DNA of 64,000 bases from Paguma larvata (lineage: Eukaryota > Chordata > Mammalia > Carnivora > Viverridae): NCBI GenBank assembly GCA_030068075.1, contig CM057830.1:23964247-24028246 (forward strand). Direction: 5' to 3'. This document shows, piece by piece, positions 10,105 through 21,492 of this stretch. Below the pieces are notes generated by a model. The model searched no databases. It had not been told where the DNA came from and saw only the letters and a list, made by a program, of their open reading frames with translations. Made by a program: the position numbers and the translations under genes. Each line of letters opens with the position of its first letter. The stretch's first letter is position 1.

Positions 10105-11483
10105 AAATACATTTAAAAGTCTTGATTCATCCTGCAACCAAAAGTTTATCTCCCCAGGGTAATGTATGAGCAGCGCTTAGAGGTGAAGAATTCAGGATTT
10201 TTCAGGGAGTCAGTCGATGTGTTCGATTTGGGTGAACACCATTTTCCTTGTGTCTCAGGCTCGTAATCTATAGTGACGTAAGATATGTCTTAGCTCCTTC
10301 TTGGCACCTGTAGGAGGCCAACGGCATAGTAGGTGAGCATGGAAAGCTATGATGTTTTCTATGATGACCAGCACCTCTCCCATGTAGCATAGCACTAGAC
10401 CATGACCCTCTTCTCCCCCTGTTTCTCTCCTTTCCTAATTAATTGTATCCACTGATTGTCCATGTCTCACCCCTTCGCATCCCCAGACCTCACAAACACC
10501 GGTTATTCCCAATTTGAAAAGTCTCTCCTATTTTGGAGGTGTGCAGCCCTAGGCCTGATATTTTGTTGTGTGACCAAATTTTAAAACATTTAGAGAGTGA
10601 GCAACAGGCCTTCCTTTGTTGATCATGAAAAAGAGTAAGTTATATCAAGCACAAGTTATTTTTCTTTGGAAAAATTCTGTAACAAAATTTGACACATCAT
10701 GAATGAATGGATTGAGTGAAATAAGGAGCCCTGTCCACAAGCATTCGGTTTTTGGTAGGACCCTTGCCTTTATTTTATCCCGACAGTTGGTCCCCAGTGC
10801 TGAGAGCCAGAGTTAATCTCTCGATCGCCTATTTTATTATGGAACTTGAGGAATGGCTTATACTTTTGAAAGCTCGATATGGATTGTTTTGAGTTTTTAA
10901 GACCTCAGTTGATACAACAAGACATACAGAGGCAAACAACACCATCTACAAATTAATCATCCTTAACCAAGCATGTGGGCGTTAACTAGTTGTCACATAA
11001 CTCTGTGTCCTGATTGTATTAGGCCTCCAGTGTATCCAGAGAATTCCCCCACCTTATACATCTGTTCATACCTCTTTCTACATTCACCAATCCTTCAAGT
11101 CGTCACATAGCTTTAGATGCATACAGCATACACACATAAAAATACATTCGGAGAGAAATCAGTATAGTCATCAGTAAAATGTACATGAAGATATTTTTTA
11201 CATGATGTTGAACGGGAACTCAACCGTTTCGAGGACATCAGAGCAATTGGCAAGCCTATTTTAACAGATGAAGCTTTTTGTGGGAAAACATATGTCAAGA
11301 TAGAACAGTCAAACCGGCCGAATTTTAAAAACTTAGACTACTTTAGCATTTTCAGTATCGCTTTGGCATTTTTAAGGGTGGCTTAGTGATAGTGCCGTTA
11401 ATTTCAATTATTTGTTAATATTGGCTCCGCATCAGAACTGAACTTTTTTCGTTAAGTGGTTTCAAAGGTGTGTTGATTCATTT
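10105..11483. other. long stretch without recognised elements
   Basis: About 1.4 kb of apparently unique sequence. It has a pyrimidine-rich patch at 10400-10440 and a short minus frame at 11113-11298 with no similarity I recognise. No exon or promoter signal is convincing. Confidence 0.4.
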
Positions 11484-11570
11484 TAAAATTTTTATTGAGG
11501 TGTGCGACATATATGGTAATGCACACAAATCTTAAATCTTCAGCCCTATGACCTTTAGTGCTTGGGTGTG
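11484..11570 (-). mobile_element. L1M 3'UTR fragment
   Basis: 'aaatttttattgaggtgtgc' opens a typical antisense old-L1 3'UTR, running into an (AC)n microsatellite. Confidence 0.5.
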
Positions 11571-11574
11571 TGTA

Positions 11575-11575
<1 letters not shown>

Positions 11576-11620
<45 letters not shown>
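11576..11620 (+). repeat. (AC)n microsatellite
   Basis: Uninterrupted AC/CA dinucleotide run of 45 bases, about 22 units, preceded by a short GT run (11565-11573). The longest perfect dinucleotide repeat in the window and likely polymorphic. Confidence 0.98.
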
Positions 11621-11622
<2 letters not shown>

Positions 11623-11758
11623 GGGGTAACGACCACTCACATCAAGGGCAGCGAAGATAGTCTGTACAATACCCAGAATGACCCTGAGATAAACTGTGGA
11701 CTGTGAGTGACTATGTTGTGTAAGTATAGATTCTTCTTTGGTTAAAAAAAAAAAAAGA

Positions 11759-11888
11759 AACCACTGATGATAGGGGAGCCCGTGTGTGTGTGGGAGCACC
11801 GGGTATATAGGAAATCTCTGTGACTTCCTCTCATTTTTGTTGTAAAACTAAAACTGCTCTTAAAAAGGAGTCCTAAAAAATTAGCCAA
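11759..11888 (+). mobile_element. L1M 3' terminal fragment
   Basis: Sense-strand old-L1 3' end: 'gggagcaccgggtatatagg', 'gaaatctctgtgacttcctc', 'aaaactaaaactgctcttaa', corresponding to the standard '...ctgtgaacctaaaactgctctaaaaaataaagtct' ending. It has the opposite orientation to the fragment at 11484. Confidence 0.7.
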
Positions 11889-12159
11889 ACTTTTCCAGAA
11901 CTTTCTGCCTCTTGGATTTGACTTTTAGAGCCCGAGATCAAGACATAAAACCTTAATTTGGTAACTAACCATTATTCACATTAGAACAACTAACAGAAAC
12001 ACTGCTACAGGACTGTTCATTGTGCATGCCTGTCTGACTAGATGTACGGAAGATGGAAATACACACATTTACAAAGTCAGCTTTCCAGAAATGAATCTTA
12101 GTTACACTGTGAAGTAACAATAATAATGGTAGTAACAATGCGAAATACACTTTTAATTG
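11889..12159. other. no recognised feature
   Basis: Sequence between an L1M end and a MIR, without identifiable elements. Confidence 0.4.
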
Positions 12160-12295
12160 CTCACAGCTCATTTATGTACAGTATTTTCACCAACAGTAGC
12201 AACCACCTTGAGAAGGGTGAAGGGTTGTTATTCACAGTGTGAAACTGAATAAAGTAAGGGACAGAAAGCCTAAGTGACTTCGACGAAGACCTGTT
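12160..12295 (-). mobile_element. MIR fragment
   Basis: Antisense MIR order: 'gcaaccaccttgagaagggt', 'cagtgtgaaactgaataaag', 'acagaaagcctaagtgactt'. Heavily diverged. Confidence 0.5.
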
Positions 12296-13319
12296 TCTTC
12301 ATTTCGAAAGTGCTGATACATATCAATAATGAGATACTGATCTTCCAACGTACCATTCTCTTTTGCCACCTCAACTTATTTCTCTTTTGAAACAATAGCA
12401 AATATCCTCTCTTGGGCTCACCCCCTAGAATTCACAGAACCAAATCAATGGACAATTGATCCAACTATTTTCTTGAATTAAATCCAACCATCCCAAAGTA
12501 AGCACAAGATTGAATATTCTCCAGTGGCTTGTGACATCGACTGAGTGACATGAGTGAATTACAGCTGCATGTCCCCTCTAGGGCTATCTATTATCCAATA
12601 TGTCTTATTTAATTTTCAGGTTTCAGGCAGGCAAATTGACCATGTATACTTGCTTGTGTCAGTAGCTAATTTTAGATCACTATTCTAATTGGAAATGGCA
12701 TGCCCCTTTAGCTTGTCATGTGAAAATTCCCATTTTCTGATTAATGTGATTCATTTATATTAGATTTGACTTGACAGAATGGCAGTGTGTAATATAGGAG
12801 GCAAGTATGACAGGATTTCTCTCTCTCTCACTCAGTCACACTCTTTATAAATGATCTAGTCAAGGCATCAGGCTGCAGTGTCTTCCGTTGAATGAGATAA
12901 ATTTTGAACTCACACCTATTCTAATGTGACTTTCGTGGTGTTTGCTTACAAGTCAGGCAACCCTTATGAGAGGGGGGCAATTTTATCCGGAGTCCTGTAT
13001 TTACATTCATTTATGGCAAATGGACAACCCGCTGTGATAGATAGCTTGCTCTTTCACTACCGTCGTTGTGTGTCTGTGTGTGTGTCTAAAATGCAGATTG
13101 GATAGAGCTGGACATTCATGTTTCCAATGCAATTTAAAGACAGTGGTAGGAACTGTGAATTATATAAGTAATATCTGATGTTGCCATTAGTCTGGAAGAA
13201 GTAAGAACTGGAAAATAGATTTGTAACTAAAAATAAAAGGAAATGTTTCGAAGACTAAGGGAAAAACATATCAGGTTAGGAATTCCTGTTTTAAAAAAAA
13301 AAAGACTTTAAACAATTTA
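12296..13319. other. repeat-free kilobase
   Basis: About 1 kb in which I recognise no transposable element and no coding frame. It contains several TAATT/ATTAA homeodomain-type words (about 12668, 12686, 12740), common in any AT-rich DNA. It could be unique non-coding sequence with retained function, but the sequence alone cannot show that. Confidence 0.4.
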
Positions 13320-14983
13320 AGAGTTTTATATACTCTATGCCCTTCCTTTTATTATGTTGAAGTATGTTCCCTCTAAACCTAGTTTGTTGAGCTTTTTTTT
13401 TTTTTATCATGAAAGGATATTCTACTTTGTCAAATGCTTTTTCTTCATCTGTTGAAACTATCCTATGCCCTTATCCTTTCTCTTATTGACGTGATGTATC
13501 ACATTGATTGATTTGCAAATATTAATCACTCTTGCAACCCAGGAATAAATCCCACTTGATCTTAGAGAATGATTTTTTTAATGTATTCTTGAATTAGGTT
13601 TGTTAGTATTTTCATGAGGATTTTTGCATCCATGTTCATCAGAGATATTGGCCTGTAGTTCTCTTTTTTTGGTAGTGTCTTTGTATGGTTTTGGTATCAG
13701 GGTAATGGTGGCTGGCCTCATAGAATGAAATGGGAAGTTTTTCTTCCTCTTCTATTTTTTGGAATAGTTTGAGAATAGATATTAACTCTTCTTTAAATGT
13801 TTGGTAGAATTCACCTGTGAAGCCATCTGGTCCTAGACTTTGGTTTGTTGGGAGTTTTTGATTACTAATTATTTTCTTTGCTGGTTATTGGTCTCTTCAC
13901 ATTTTCTATTGCTTCCTGTTTCCGTTCTGGGAGTTTATATGTTTCTGGGAATTTATCTATTTCTGGTAGGTGGTCCAATTTGTTGGCATGTAGTTTTTCA
14001 TAATATTCTCTTATGATTGTTTGTGTTTCTGTTTCTGTGGTGTTGGTTTTATTTCTCCTCTCTCATTTGTGTTCTCATTCTTTGGGTTCTGATCTTTATT
14101 ATTTTCTTACTTCTGCTGATTTTAGGCTTTGTTTATTCTTTTTAGCAATGTTGGGTTGTTTATTTGAGATTTTTTTCTCGCTTATTGAAGTAGACCTGTA
14201 TTGCTGTAAACTTCCCTCTTAGAACTGCTTTTGCTGCATCTCAGAAGTTTTGGACAGTTGTGTTTTCATTTTCATTTGTTTCCATGTACTCTTTTTATTT
14301 CTTCTTTTATTTCCAGGCTGACCCATTCATTGTGTAGTAGCATGCTGTTTAACCTCCATGTGTTTGTGGTGTTTCCAGAATTTTTCTTGTGGTTGACTTC
14401 CAGTTTCATAGTGCTGTGGTCAGAAAATAGGCTTGGTATAATTTGAATCTTCAGGAATTTGTTGAGGCTTATTTTGTGGGTTAACATGTGATCTGTTCTG
14501 GGGAATGTTTTGTGTGCACTTGAAAGAATGTGTATTCTGCCCTTTTAAATGGAATGCTCTGAATACATATGTTAAGTCCATCTGGTCCAGTGTATCATTC
14601 AAAGCCATTGTTTCCTTGTTGATTTCCTGCCTAGATGATCTGTCCATTGATGTAAGTGGGTGTTAAAGTCCCCTACTATTATTGTATTATTATTGATTAG
14701 TTCTTTTATATTCATTATCAGTTTTATGTATTTGAGTGCTCCAAGTTGGATGCATAAATACTTAGGATTTTTATATCTTGTTGTTGGATTGTCCCCTTTA
14801 GTATGATATAGTGTCCTTCTTTGTCTCTTGTTACAGTTTTTGTTTTAAAGTCTTTTTTGTCTGATATTAAGTATTGGCACTCCAGCTTTCTTTTGACATT
14901 CATTTGCATGATAGATATTTCTCCATCCCCTCACTTTGAGTCTGCAGGTGTCTTTAGGTCTAAAGTGAATCTCTTGGAGGTTT

Positions 14984-15004
14984 TGTGTGTGTGTGTGTGT
15001 GTGT
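14984..15004 (+). repeat. (TG)n microsatellite in L1 ORF2
   Basis: Perfect TG run of about 10 units within the L1, just left of the inserted SINE. It has interrupted the old reading frame. Confidence 0.95.
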
Positions 15005-15009
15005 TTCGT

Positions 15010-15225
15010 TCTTTATTTAATTTTATCTTGATTTTTATATTGAGTGGGAAAGACAGAGTGTAAGCAGAGGAGGGGTAGAGAGAGAGGGAGACATAGAATC
15101 TGAAGCAGGTTTCAGGCTCTGAACTATCAGTACAGAGCCTGATATGGGACTCAAACCCATGAACCATGGGATCATGACCTGAGCCGAAGTCAGACACTTC
15201 ACTGACTCAGCCACTCAGGCGCCCC
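15010..15225 (-). mobile_element. CAN-SINE inserted in L1 ORF2
   Basis: CT-rich part and tRNA-related head, ending 'cagccactcaggcgcccc'. L1 endonuclease sequence continues on both sides (antisense at 14930-14980 and from about 15226), so the SINE is younger than the L1. No clear duplication is visible. Confidence 0.93.
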
Positions 15226-15549
15226 TAAAATGAGTTTCTCGTAGACAGCATATAGATGGGTCCTGTTTTGTTTATCCATTCTTTGACCCCATGTCATTTG
15301 ATTGTAGCACTTAGGCCATTTATGTTCAAAGTAGTATTCGATAGATGTGTATTTATTACCATTTTATTACTTGTTGTTCTTGACGTTTTTCTCTGATCCT
15401 TTCTTATATTTCTGTATTTGATGGTTTGTTGGATTTCTTTAGTGATCTACTTGGATTTCTTTCTCTTCACCTTCTGCATATTTATTAGTGTTTTCTCAAA
15501 TACAATTACCATTAGGTTTGTATATAACTTCTGCATGTAACTGTCTATA

Positions 15550-16610
15550 TTAAATTGATGGTTGTTTAAGTTTGAACCCATTCTTTGCTCCTCTCCTCCC
15601 TACATTTTCGGTGTTTGTTATTATATTTTATATCCTTTTGTTTTGTGAGTTTCTTCACAGATATTTTTACAGAAATACTCATTTTTACTGCTTTTGTGTT
15701 TCCATCCTTTGTACTATCACTTTTGGTCTCTCCACTCAGAGAGTCCCCTTTAATATTTCTTGCTGGTTTAGTAATCACAAACTCCTTTAATTTTTGTTTG
15801 CCTCAGAAACTCTTTATCCCTCCTTCTATTCTGAATAATAGCCTTCCTGGATAGAGTATTCTTGGCTGCAGATTTTAACCATTCAGCACTTTGAATATAT
15901 CATGCCACTCCCTCCTGGCTTGCCAAGTTTCTGTTGAAAAGTCTCTTGCTAGCCTTATGGATATTCTCTTGTAAATTAATTACTTCTTTTGTCCTGCTCC
16001 TTTTAAGATTTTTTCCTTTATCACTATATTTCACAATTTTAATTATAATGTGTCTTGGTGTGAGCCTGCTTTTGTTGATTTGATGGGAGTTCTCTGTGCC
16101 CCCTGCATCTGGATGTCCATTCACTTCCCCAGATGAGGGAAGTTTTTAGCTATTATTTCTTCAAATAAGTTTTCTGCCCTCTTTTGTCTTCTTTTGGGAC
16201 TCCTATACTATGAATGTTACTACGTTTAATAGAGTCACTGAGTTCCCTACACCTATTCTTGTTTTGGATCATTCTTTGTTCTCTCTTTTGTTCAGCTTTT
16301 TTGCTTTCCATTACTCTGCCTTCTAGGTCACTAATTCATTCCTCTGCTTCTTCCATCCAGCTGTTCATTCCATCAGGTCTGTTTCTCATTTCATTTATCG
16401 TGCCCTTTATCTCTGCTATGTTGTTTCTTACTTCTGTGTTAAGGGTCTCACTCATGTCTTTCCCTCTTTTCTCAAGTCCAGTGAATATCCATATGATGAT
16501 TGTTTTAAATTCTTTATCAGGCATGTTACTTGTATCTGTTTTGCTTAGATTTCTGGCCGTGGTTTTGTCCTGTTCTTTCGTTTGGTATACATTGCTCTGT
16601 CTCCTCATTT
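15550..16610 (-). pseudogene. L1 ORF1 remnant
   Basis: The minus-strand frame 16336-16608 gives KEFKTIIIWIFTGLEKR followed by INEMRNRPDGMN and SWMEEAEE, the coiled-coil segment of L1 ORF1. The frame at 15900-16124 gives RHIIIKIVKYSDKGK, the end of the RNA-recognition and C-terminal region. ORF1 encodes the RNA-binding chaperone of the L1 particle. Several frameshifts separate the pieces. Confidence 0.75.
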
Positions 16611-17934
16611 TTTCTACCTCTTGAGAGGTGTCTGTTTCTCTGTGTTAAGAAAATCACCTGTTTCTTCTGGTCTTGAAAGTGGTGACTTTATGAAGAGGCC
16701 CTGGAGTGCCCTACAGTACAATGTCTCTGTTCACCACAGCCTGGCACTTCAAGAGGGTATCCCATGTGTGTTGCTTACACTCTGCTGTTGTGTCTGAGTC
16801 ACTTTTCGTTTCAGTGCATTTGTATGTACTGACTCTCTGCCTGTTGTGGGTTGTGTTTGCTCTCAGGGGTGTTAGTGGGAACCAAGCAGGCCAGCTCTGA
16901 GGCAACATGCCCACTGGGGAACTTGGGAGCAGACACTGGCGTTAGCAAAATTTGCACTGGGTCACTAGTCCTGTGCCAGATCCCCTGAAGCACTGAGACA
17001 ATTGGGGCTGTGCCTGGGTTCAAGCTGGAGACATGTGGCTAGGCATGGCACTGGTGATGGCTGGGTGCGCTTGAGCCTGACACGAGATGGTGCCCGGGCA
17101 TGCACAGCTGGACACAGCTCACTATGGCAGCTGTGCACCTGGCGGCTGGGCAGGGCACAGCAGTGAGGGCTCTGTGCGAGTCATGGCTGGGTGGGGCATG
17201 CATGGGGCTTTAACAAAATTGCCCTGAGCCCAGGTCACAGGCTAGCAGTCTTGAAGTGGTGGGCCCTTAAGGAGAACTCGGGGGTATGGCACACTGCCGG
17301 CAGGTTAGGTCGCAAGTGTCTGTGCGGTGCCACGTGCTGCAGGTGGATCTGTGTTTATGCCGAGTGGTGGGGGAGGAAAATGGCACCTCCCAGCTTCCCC
17401 TTGTTTCAAAGAAGCCTCCCAACATACCCTGAAATCAATATGAACAGATGTGTCCCCCGTTTGCCCCTAGTGTTTTGTAAGCTGTCATTTTTATGTTGTT
17501 TCTCCACAGGCTGCTGTCTCTTTAAGGGTGACAACCCAGCTATCACTCACCTTCCAGACTCACCCAGTGCTGAGTCAGCTGACTTTTAAAGCTCCAGGTT
17601 CCAAACCCTACCGGAATTCAGCCTCTCTGGTTTTTAAAACCAAACCTTGTGGCGATTAGTCTTCCTCATGTGAACTCCCTGGTGTGAGGGCCCATTTCTC
17701 TGCCCTCTCTGCCCTCTCTGTGCTCACAGCTCCCTCCCTCCTGACCTCCCTCTGCCTTTCTGACCTTTCTGACCTTGCAGGTACAGCTTCTTCTCTATAT
17801 TTAGTCGTGGATTTTGTCCTGCTGGTCTTCACATTGCTCTCTGGTTTATCGACTTGGGTGTGGGTGAGAGTTAGCTGTAAACTGGGATGGGGTGACTCAG
17901 GGTCCTCCTGCTCTGCCATCTTCCCCAGCTCCTT
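16611..17934 (-). promoter_or_regulatory. L1 5'UTR (internal promoter region)
   Basis: GC-rich sequence upstream of ORF1, ending at the right in the antisense of a typical L1 start. It includes GC-rich, CpG-bearing sequence at 16900-17350 and direct short repeats ('ctctctgcc', 'ctttctgacc') around 17690-17780. Such regions carry the RNA polymerase II promoter of L1. Many CpG positions have probably decayed. Confidence 0.65.
17915..17922 (-). promoter_or_regulatory. YY1-type motif at the L1 5' end
   Basis: GCCATCTT on the plus strand reads AAGATGGC on the L1 sense strand, about 12-20 bases from the presumed element start. A YY1 site at this position is known to set the start of transcription in L1 families of other mammals. 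Its presence supports the 5' end being complete. Confidence 0.55.
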
Positions 17935-18860
17935 ACTTACAATCAAGGTCATTATCACAGCCATCCCGCCACGTACTTAGCCTTGTTTGTGTGTGATGAG
18001 AACACTTGAGATCGACTCTTAGCATATTTCGAGTATACAATACAGTATTATTAACTGTGGTCGCCACGCTGTACATGGCATTTTCAGAACGTACACATCT
18101 CATAACTAAAAGTTCGTACCCACTGAGCAACATCTCCCCGTTTTCTCCACTCTGCCTCCAGCCCCCGGCAACCACCGTTCTACCCTCTGCTTCTGTGAGT
18201 TTGATTTTTTTACATTCCTCATATGAGTGAGATCATACAGTATTTGTCCTATATCACTGAACATTATGTCCTCCAGGTTTCTCCATGTTGTCACAAATGG
18301 CGGGATTTCCTTCCTTTTCTTGGCTACATATTTCTAGTGTATGTGTGTGTGTGTGTATACACCACATTTTCTTTATCCGTTCACTTAGGTTGTTTTCATA
18401 TCTTACCTATTGTGAATAATGCTGGAATGAGCATGGGAGTGCAGATACCTCTTTGAGACTGATTTATTTCCCTTGGTCATATACACAGCAGTGGAATTGC
18501 TGGATCATACGGTATTTCCATTTCTAGTATTTGAGGAACCTCTGTACTGTTTGCCATAGCTGCTGGGCCAGTTATATCCCCACCAACAGTGCACAGGGGC
18601 TCCCTTTGCTCTGCACCCTCACCAGTACTTGTTACTTCTTGTCTTTTTGGTGATAGTCACCTTAACATGAGTGACATCCTATCTCATTATGATTTTGATT
18701 TGCATTTCCCTGACGGCGAGTGATGTTAAAAACCTTTTCATATATTTTTTGACCATTTGTATGTCTACTTTGGGAAAATGTCTGTTCTGAGATGCTTTGT
18801 CTAAGGATTGTTGGTGGGTCACTGGCGACAGTTGCCAAAGAAAATTTCTTAAAAGACATT
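17935..18860 (-). mobile_element. L1M 3'UTR and ORF2 end
   Basis: Antisense old L1: 'tgatgagaacacttgagatc', 'acagtattattaactgtggt', 'ctcatatgagtgagatcata', 'ggaattgctggatcatacgg', 'ccccaccaacagtgcacagg', 'ttttgatttgcatttccctg'. A GT run at 18342-18354 is embedded. It abuts the 5' end of the neighbouring L1, which probably inserted next to or into it. Confidence 0.85.
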
Positions 18861-19019
18861 TCTCTTCCCCCTTGAGGTTATTCCTGCCCCATTCACCTAT
18901 GGAATCTGCTTTGGCAGGAAATTAGAATAAATATTTATAAACTTAGAATAAGGAAAATGAGGAATTGCTCATGTGTATGGCTAATCTTGATGAAGTAGAC
19001 CCAGTACTATTAAACATAC

Positions 19020-19140
19020 TGATACTTGCTTTGCAGCAAACACAAAACTCTGAACCGCAAACACAGAGCAGTCCCCGAGCTAGTAAGTGGTAGAGCAAGG
19101 CCTTGAACATAAGTCTTACAATTCCAAGTCTGTTTTTCTA
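19020..19140 (-). mobile_element. MIR fragment
   Basis: Antisense MIR core: 'gagctagtaagtggtagagc', 'aaggccttgaacataagtct', 'attccaagtctgtttttcta'. Confidence 0.6.
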
Positions 19141-19807
19141 ATATTCAGAATCCCAAAATGTACTATAATTATCCATTGCACTTATTTACTAGCGACCTAA
19201 ATTGCAAGTGCTAAATGAGAATTATAACATAAATACTCTGTAATGTAGCTAGTGGTTTTTATACATCTAAACAGATTTCATTACTCAATGTAAAATTGAG
19301 TATCGCCTTAAGCGTTCTTCACAATTGTGTGTTTCCAACAAGGCAGATGATCGCTGCATTCTGTAATTTCATTGGGTAGGAATTGATGTACTGTTTGACC
19401 ACTGATGATCAGTGAAATTTTTTCAGATGTTTGTTCGACAAAACAAAGGAAAATTATTCATGGTGAATACTAATATATATATATTATACCACACCATTCA
19501 TTGTTTCCTGTCTGAGTGAGAATTCTACCTTTCACATTTGCTGCTAGACTTTGCGACCATCAATACTATTATACACTGTGTGGTGCGGGCGTATGTGTTG
19601 ACATGAACTAACTGCTGACAGCTTATGCTGAGATTGGAAAATACTGTGTTCCCTGTATACTGTGCAAGCAAGTGCCTGTTGTCCTATCTTGTATATACAA
19701 GTGCAATAAAATACATTTATTTAATTTGAATTATTATTGACAATTTAAGAGTAAAATAATATCATCACTTTATAACACCAGAGATGGTACCTGTCCATCT
19801 ACTTTTA
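19141..19807. other. unassigned AT-rich stretch with an AATAAA
   Basis: No repeat recognised. It includes a perfect 14-base palindrome cttgtatatacaag (19688-19701) followed at 19705-19710 by AATAAA. Without transcript evidence the AATAAA may be chance. A TA-rich run lies at 19472-19486. Confidence 0.4.
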
Positions 19808-19876
19808 AATATAGTCTTTTTTACTGGAGTGTAATTAATATACAATATTACATTAGTTTCAGGTGTACAGTCTTGG
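19808..19876 (-). mobile_element. short L1M 3'UTR fragment
   Basis: 'tactggagtgtaattaatat' and 'ttacattagtttcaggtgta' are the antisense start of an old-L1 3'UTR. Only about 70 bases remain. Confidence 0.6.
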
Positions 19877-20214
19877 CACAAGGTAGGTGTCAAATGCTAT
19901 TAGAACATCTATAATGAGGAAATCCAAAATGACGGCAAATATTCTAGAACTTAAGGTTCCACCCTTCCTCGCCATTCCTTTGCTGTGACCATTTTCCACA
20001 ATTTACTGTATCAGTCTGAGACTCCTATAGTATTTTCTTGGCTAGCTTTCATGAGTCTGGTTTTGAACCATCCAGTTTGCCTTGTCTATCATTAATAGGA
20101 GTGGTTTTTCTTAGGGGCTACTGTAATTCTGTTACTTTCTTGCTCAAAATGTGTCTTATCCCATAGAGTCTTAGTGCTTCTACTCTAACACCAGTTTTCC
20201 ATAGCCATCATAAT
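19877..20214. other. no recognised feature
   Basis: Spacer between an L1M scrap and a MIR; nothing identifiable. Confidence 0.4.
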
Positions 20215-20400
20215 CGTGCTAACAAGCTCACACATTTGTATTTAATTCTTAGCAAACGTGTAATTTTACACATGGGGATACTGAGGCTCAGAGTAGGCAA
20301 TAACTTGAAAATAGTCACAACCAACCTGTATTTGGCAGAGTCTGGGTGTGATTTCAGCTGAGTCCTATGGCCTGAATTTACCTTTCTAACATTATTCCTC
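20215..20400 (-). mobile_element. MIR, nearly full length
   Basis: Antisense MIR across about 185 bases: 'cacatggggatactgaggct', 'cagagtaggcaataacttga', 'gtatttggcagagtctgggt', 'cagctgagtcctatggcctg'. It is among the better-preserved MIR copies here. Confidence 0.7.
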
Positions 20401-20439
20401 CTTACTTTTCTACACATTTGATCAGTACTATTCATTCCA

Positions 20440-20790
20440 GTGTCCACATGATCTCCACAAACATAGCATGCTTGTACTTGTGTCCATCCTGGCCCCTTAT
20501 TGGCATGTCCTTTCTCTTTCCTTTAGAGACTCAAATTCCACCCATCTTCCAGGGCAACGCAAGCTCCAGCTCCTCTGTCTTCATTGATTTCCCTCTGCTT
20601 TCACTTTCTATAGCAAATTATAAAATTCTGAATATTAGCATACTGTCCTCATTATCTTGTGGACATTAATCATCCCTACCAAAACATATTGTGCACTGCC
20701 CAAGCGCACGTACCATGTTTTATATGCCTTTGGTATTTCTTGGCACAGTCATAAGCCCATTGTACATGACAATAAATGCTGGCTTCTTTA
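20440..20790 (+). mobile_element. L2 3' region
   Basis: Sense L2 order: 'gagactcaaattccacccat', 'gctcctctgtcttcattgat', 'gtaccatgttttatatgcct', 'ttggcacagtcataagccca', 'caataaatgctggcttcttt'. It covers roughly the last 350 bases of the element. Confidence 0.6.
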
Positions 20791-21492
20791 ACTGCTCTTT
20801 TGCTTTAAATGAGCCTTTCTGTTTTTAGTCTTTTCTCAATGAGAATAAAAAGGATTTGTTCAAAGACTGTAATTGAACTTTAGCCATCAGTCATTCTGCA
20901 TTTTAGTTTTCTAATATAATAACTTAAATTCTTATTGGGTTAATTTTTTTCCATTCAACATAAAATAGTAAATGTAAAACATGGGAAATAACAAATTACC
21001 TGAGGGGGCATTCTGAATGCCATTTGGAGTTTCCAGGCTGACCCAAATAAATAATTTGAAAATGCTGGTATGTCCTGCATTTTTTTTGCTTGCAAAATGG
21101 TCTCCAAAAGTGAAATTCTTAATCATTTATTAAATAAAAACAGATTATTTAGATCTATAAAAATGTAGTAGGCAAAGTAAGATTAACCCCTTTAGTTCCT
21201 AACATCCCATCATACTGCCTAAATGACATATGGATGGGGAAACAACTCTAAGAATGGCACTGGCTAGCTCATGCACCCCAACTCGCTGCCTTTTTCTTTA
21301 CGTAGAGCTCATTTTTCAACCAAGTCCTTCCCCTCTACCTTGCACCCCTCCCTCCCTCCCTTTTTCTTGCCTGACCAAGTGTCAAAACATTCATAGGAGT
21401 AATTTAGTCTAAAGAATTTCATTTGAATTTTGGTAAAGTGATATTAAGAAGTTATTTTTCTTTGAATAAATCTTTCGCTGAATTGGTGTAGG
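20791..21492. other. AT-rich, nothing recognised
   Basis: No element identified. A pyrimidine patch (ccctccctccctccc-like) lies at about 21340-21367. Confidence 0.4.

Larger units (their letters stand above)
13320..15360 (-). pseudogene. L1 ORF2 remnant: endonuclease and N-terminal RT
   Basis: Frames on the minus strand give DKEGHYIILKGTIQQQD (14724-14909), KETMALNDTLDQMDL (14420-14647) and FSDHSTMKLE (14272-14487). These are successive parts of the APE-type endonuclease; the SDH signature that contains the catalytic histidine is still readable. Leftward, the antisense of the linker and first RT blocks continues to about 13320. The gene would make the nicking and reverse-transcribing protein of L1, but stops, frameshifts, a SINE insertion and loss of the RT active-site half make it dead. 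Confidence 0.8.
13320..17934 (-). mobile_element. carnivore-type L1, 5'-complete but missing its 3' half
   Basis: A minus-strand L1 of about 4.6 kb. From right to left it holds a GC-rich 5'UTR (about 16611-17934), ORF1 (about 15550-16610) and the endonuclease plus the start of the RT domain of ORF2 (13320-about 15360). It stops inside RT near the position of the conserved DAEKAFDK stretch. The rest of ORF2, the 3'UTR and the poly(A) are absent. L1 copies are usually 5'-truncated, so this reverse pattern implies a later deletion or rearrangement. A CAN-SINE sits in ORF2 at about 15010-15225. Frames are broken in many places. Confidence 0.85.

Noticed and set aside
11576..11620. Regular short repeats as a CRISPR-like array
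   Set aside because: Simple dinucleotide repeat in a mammalian genome; no spaced direct repeats anywhere in the window.
16900..17350. GC-rich stretch as a gene CpG island
   Set aside because: It is the 5'UTR of the minus-strand L1, directly upstream of ORF1.
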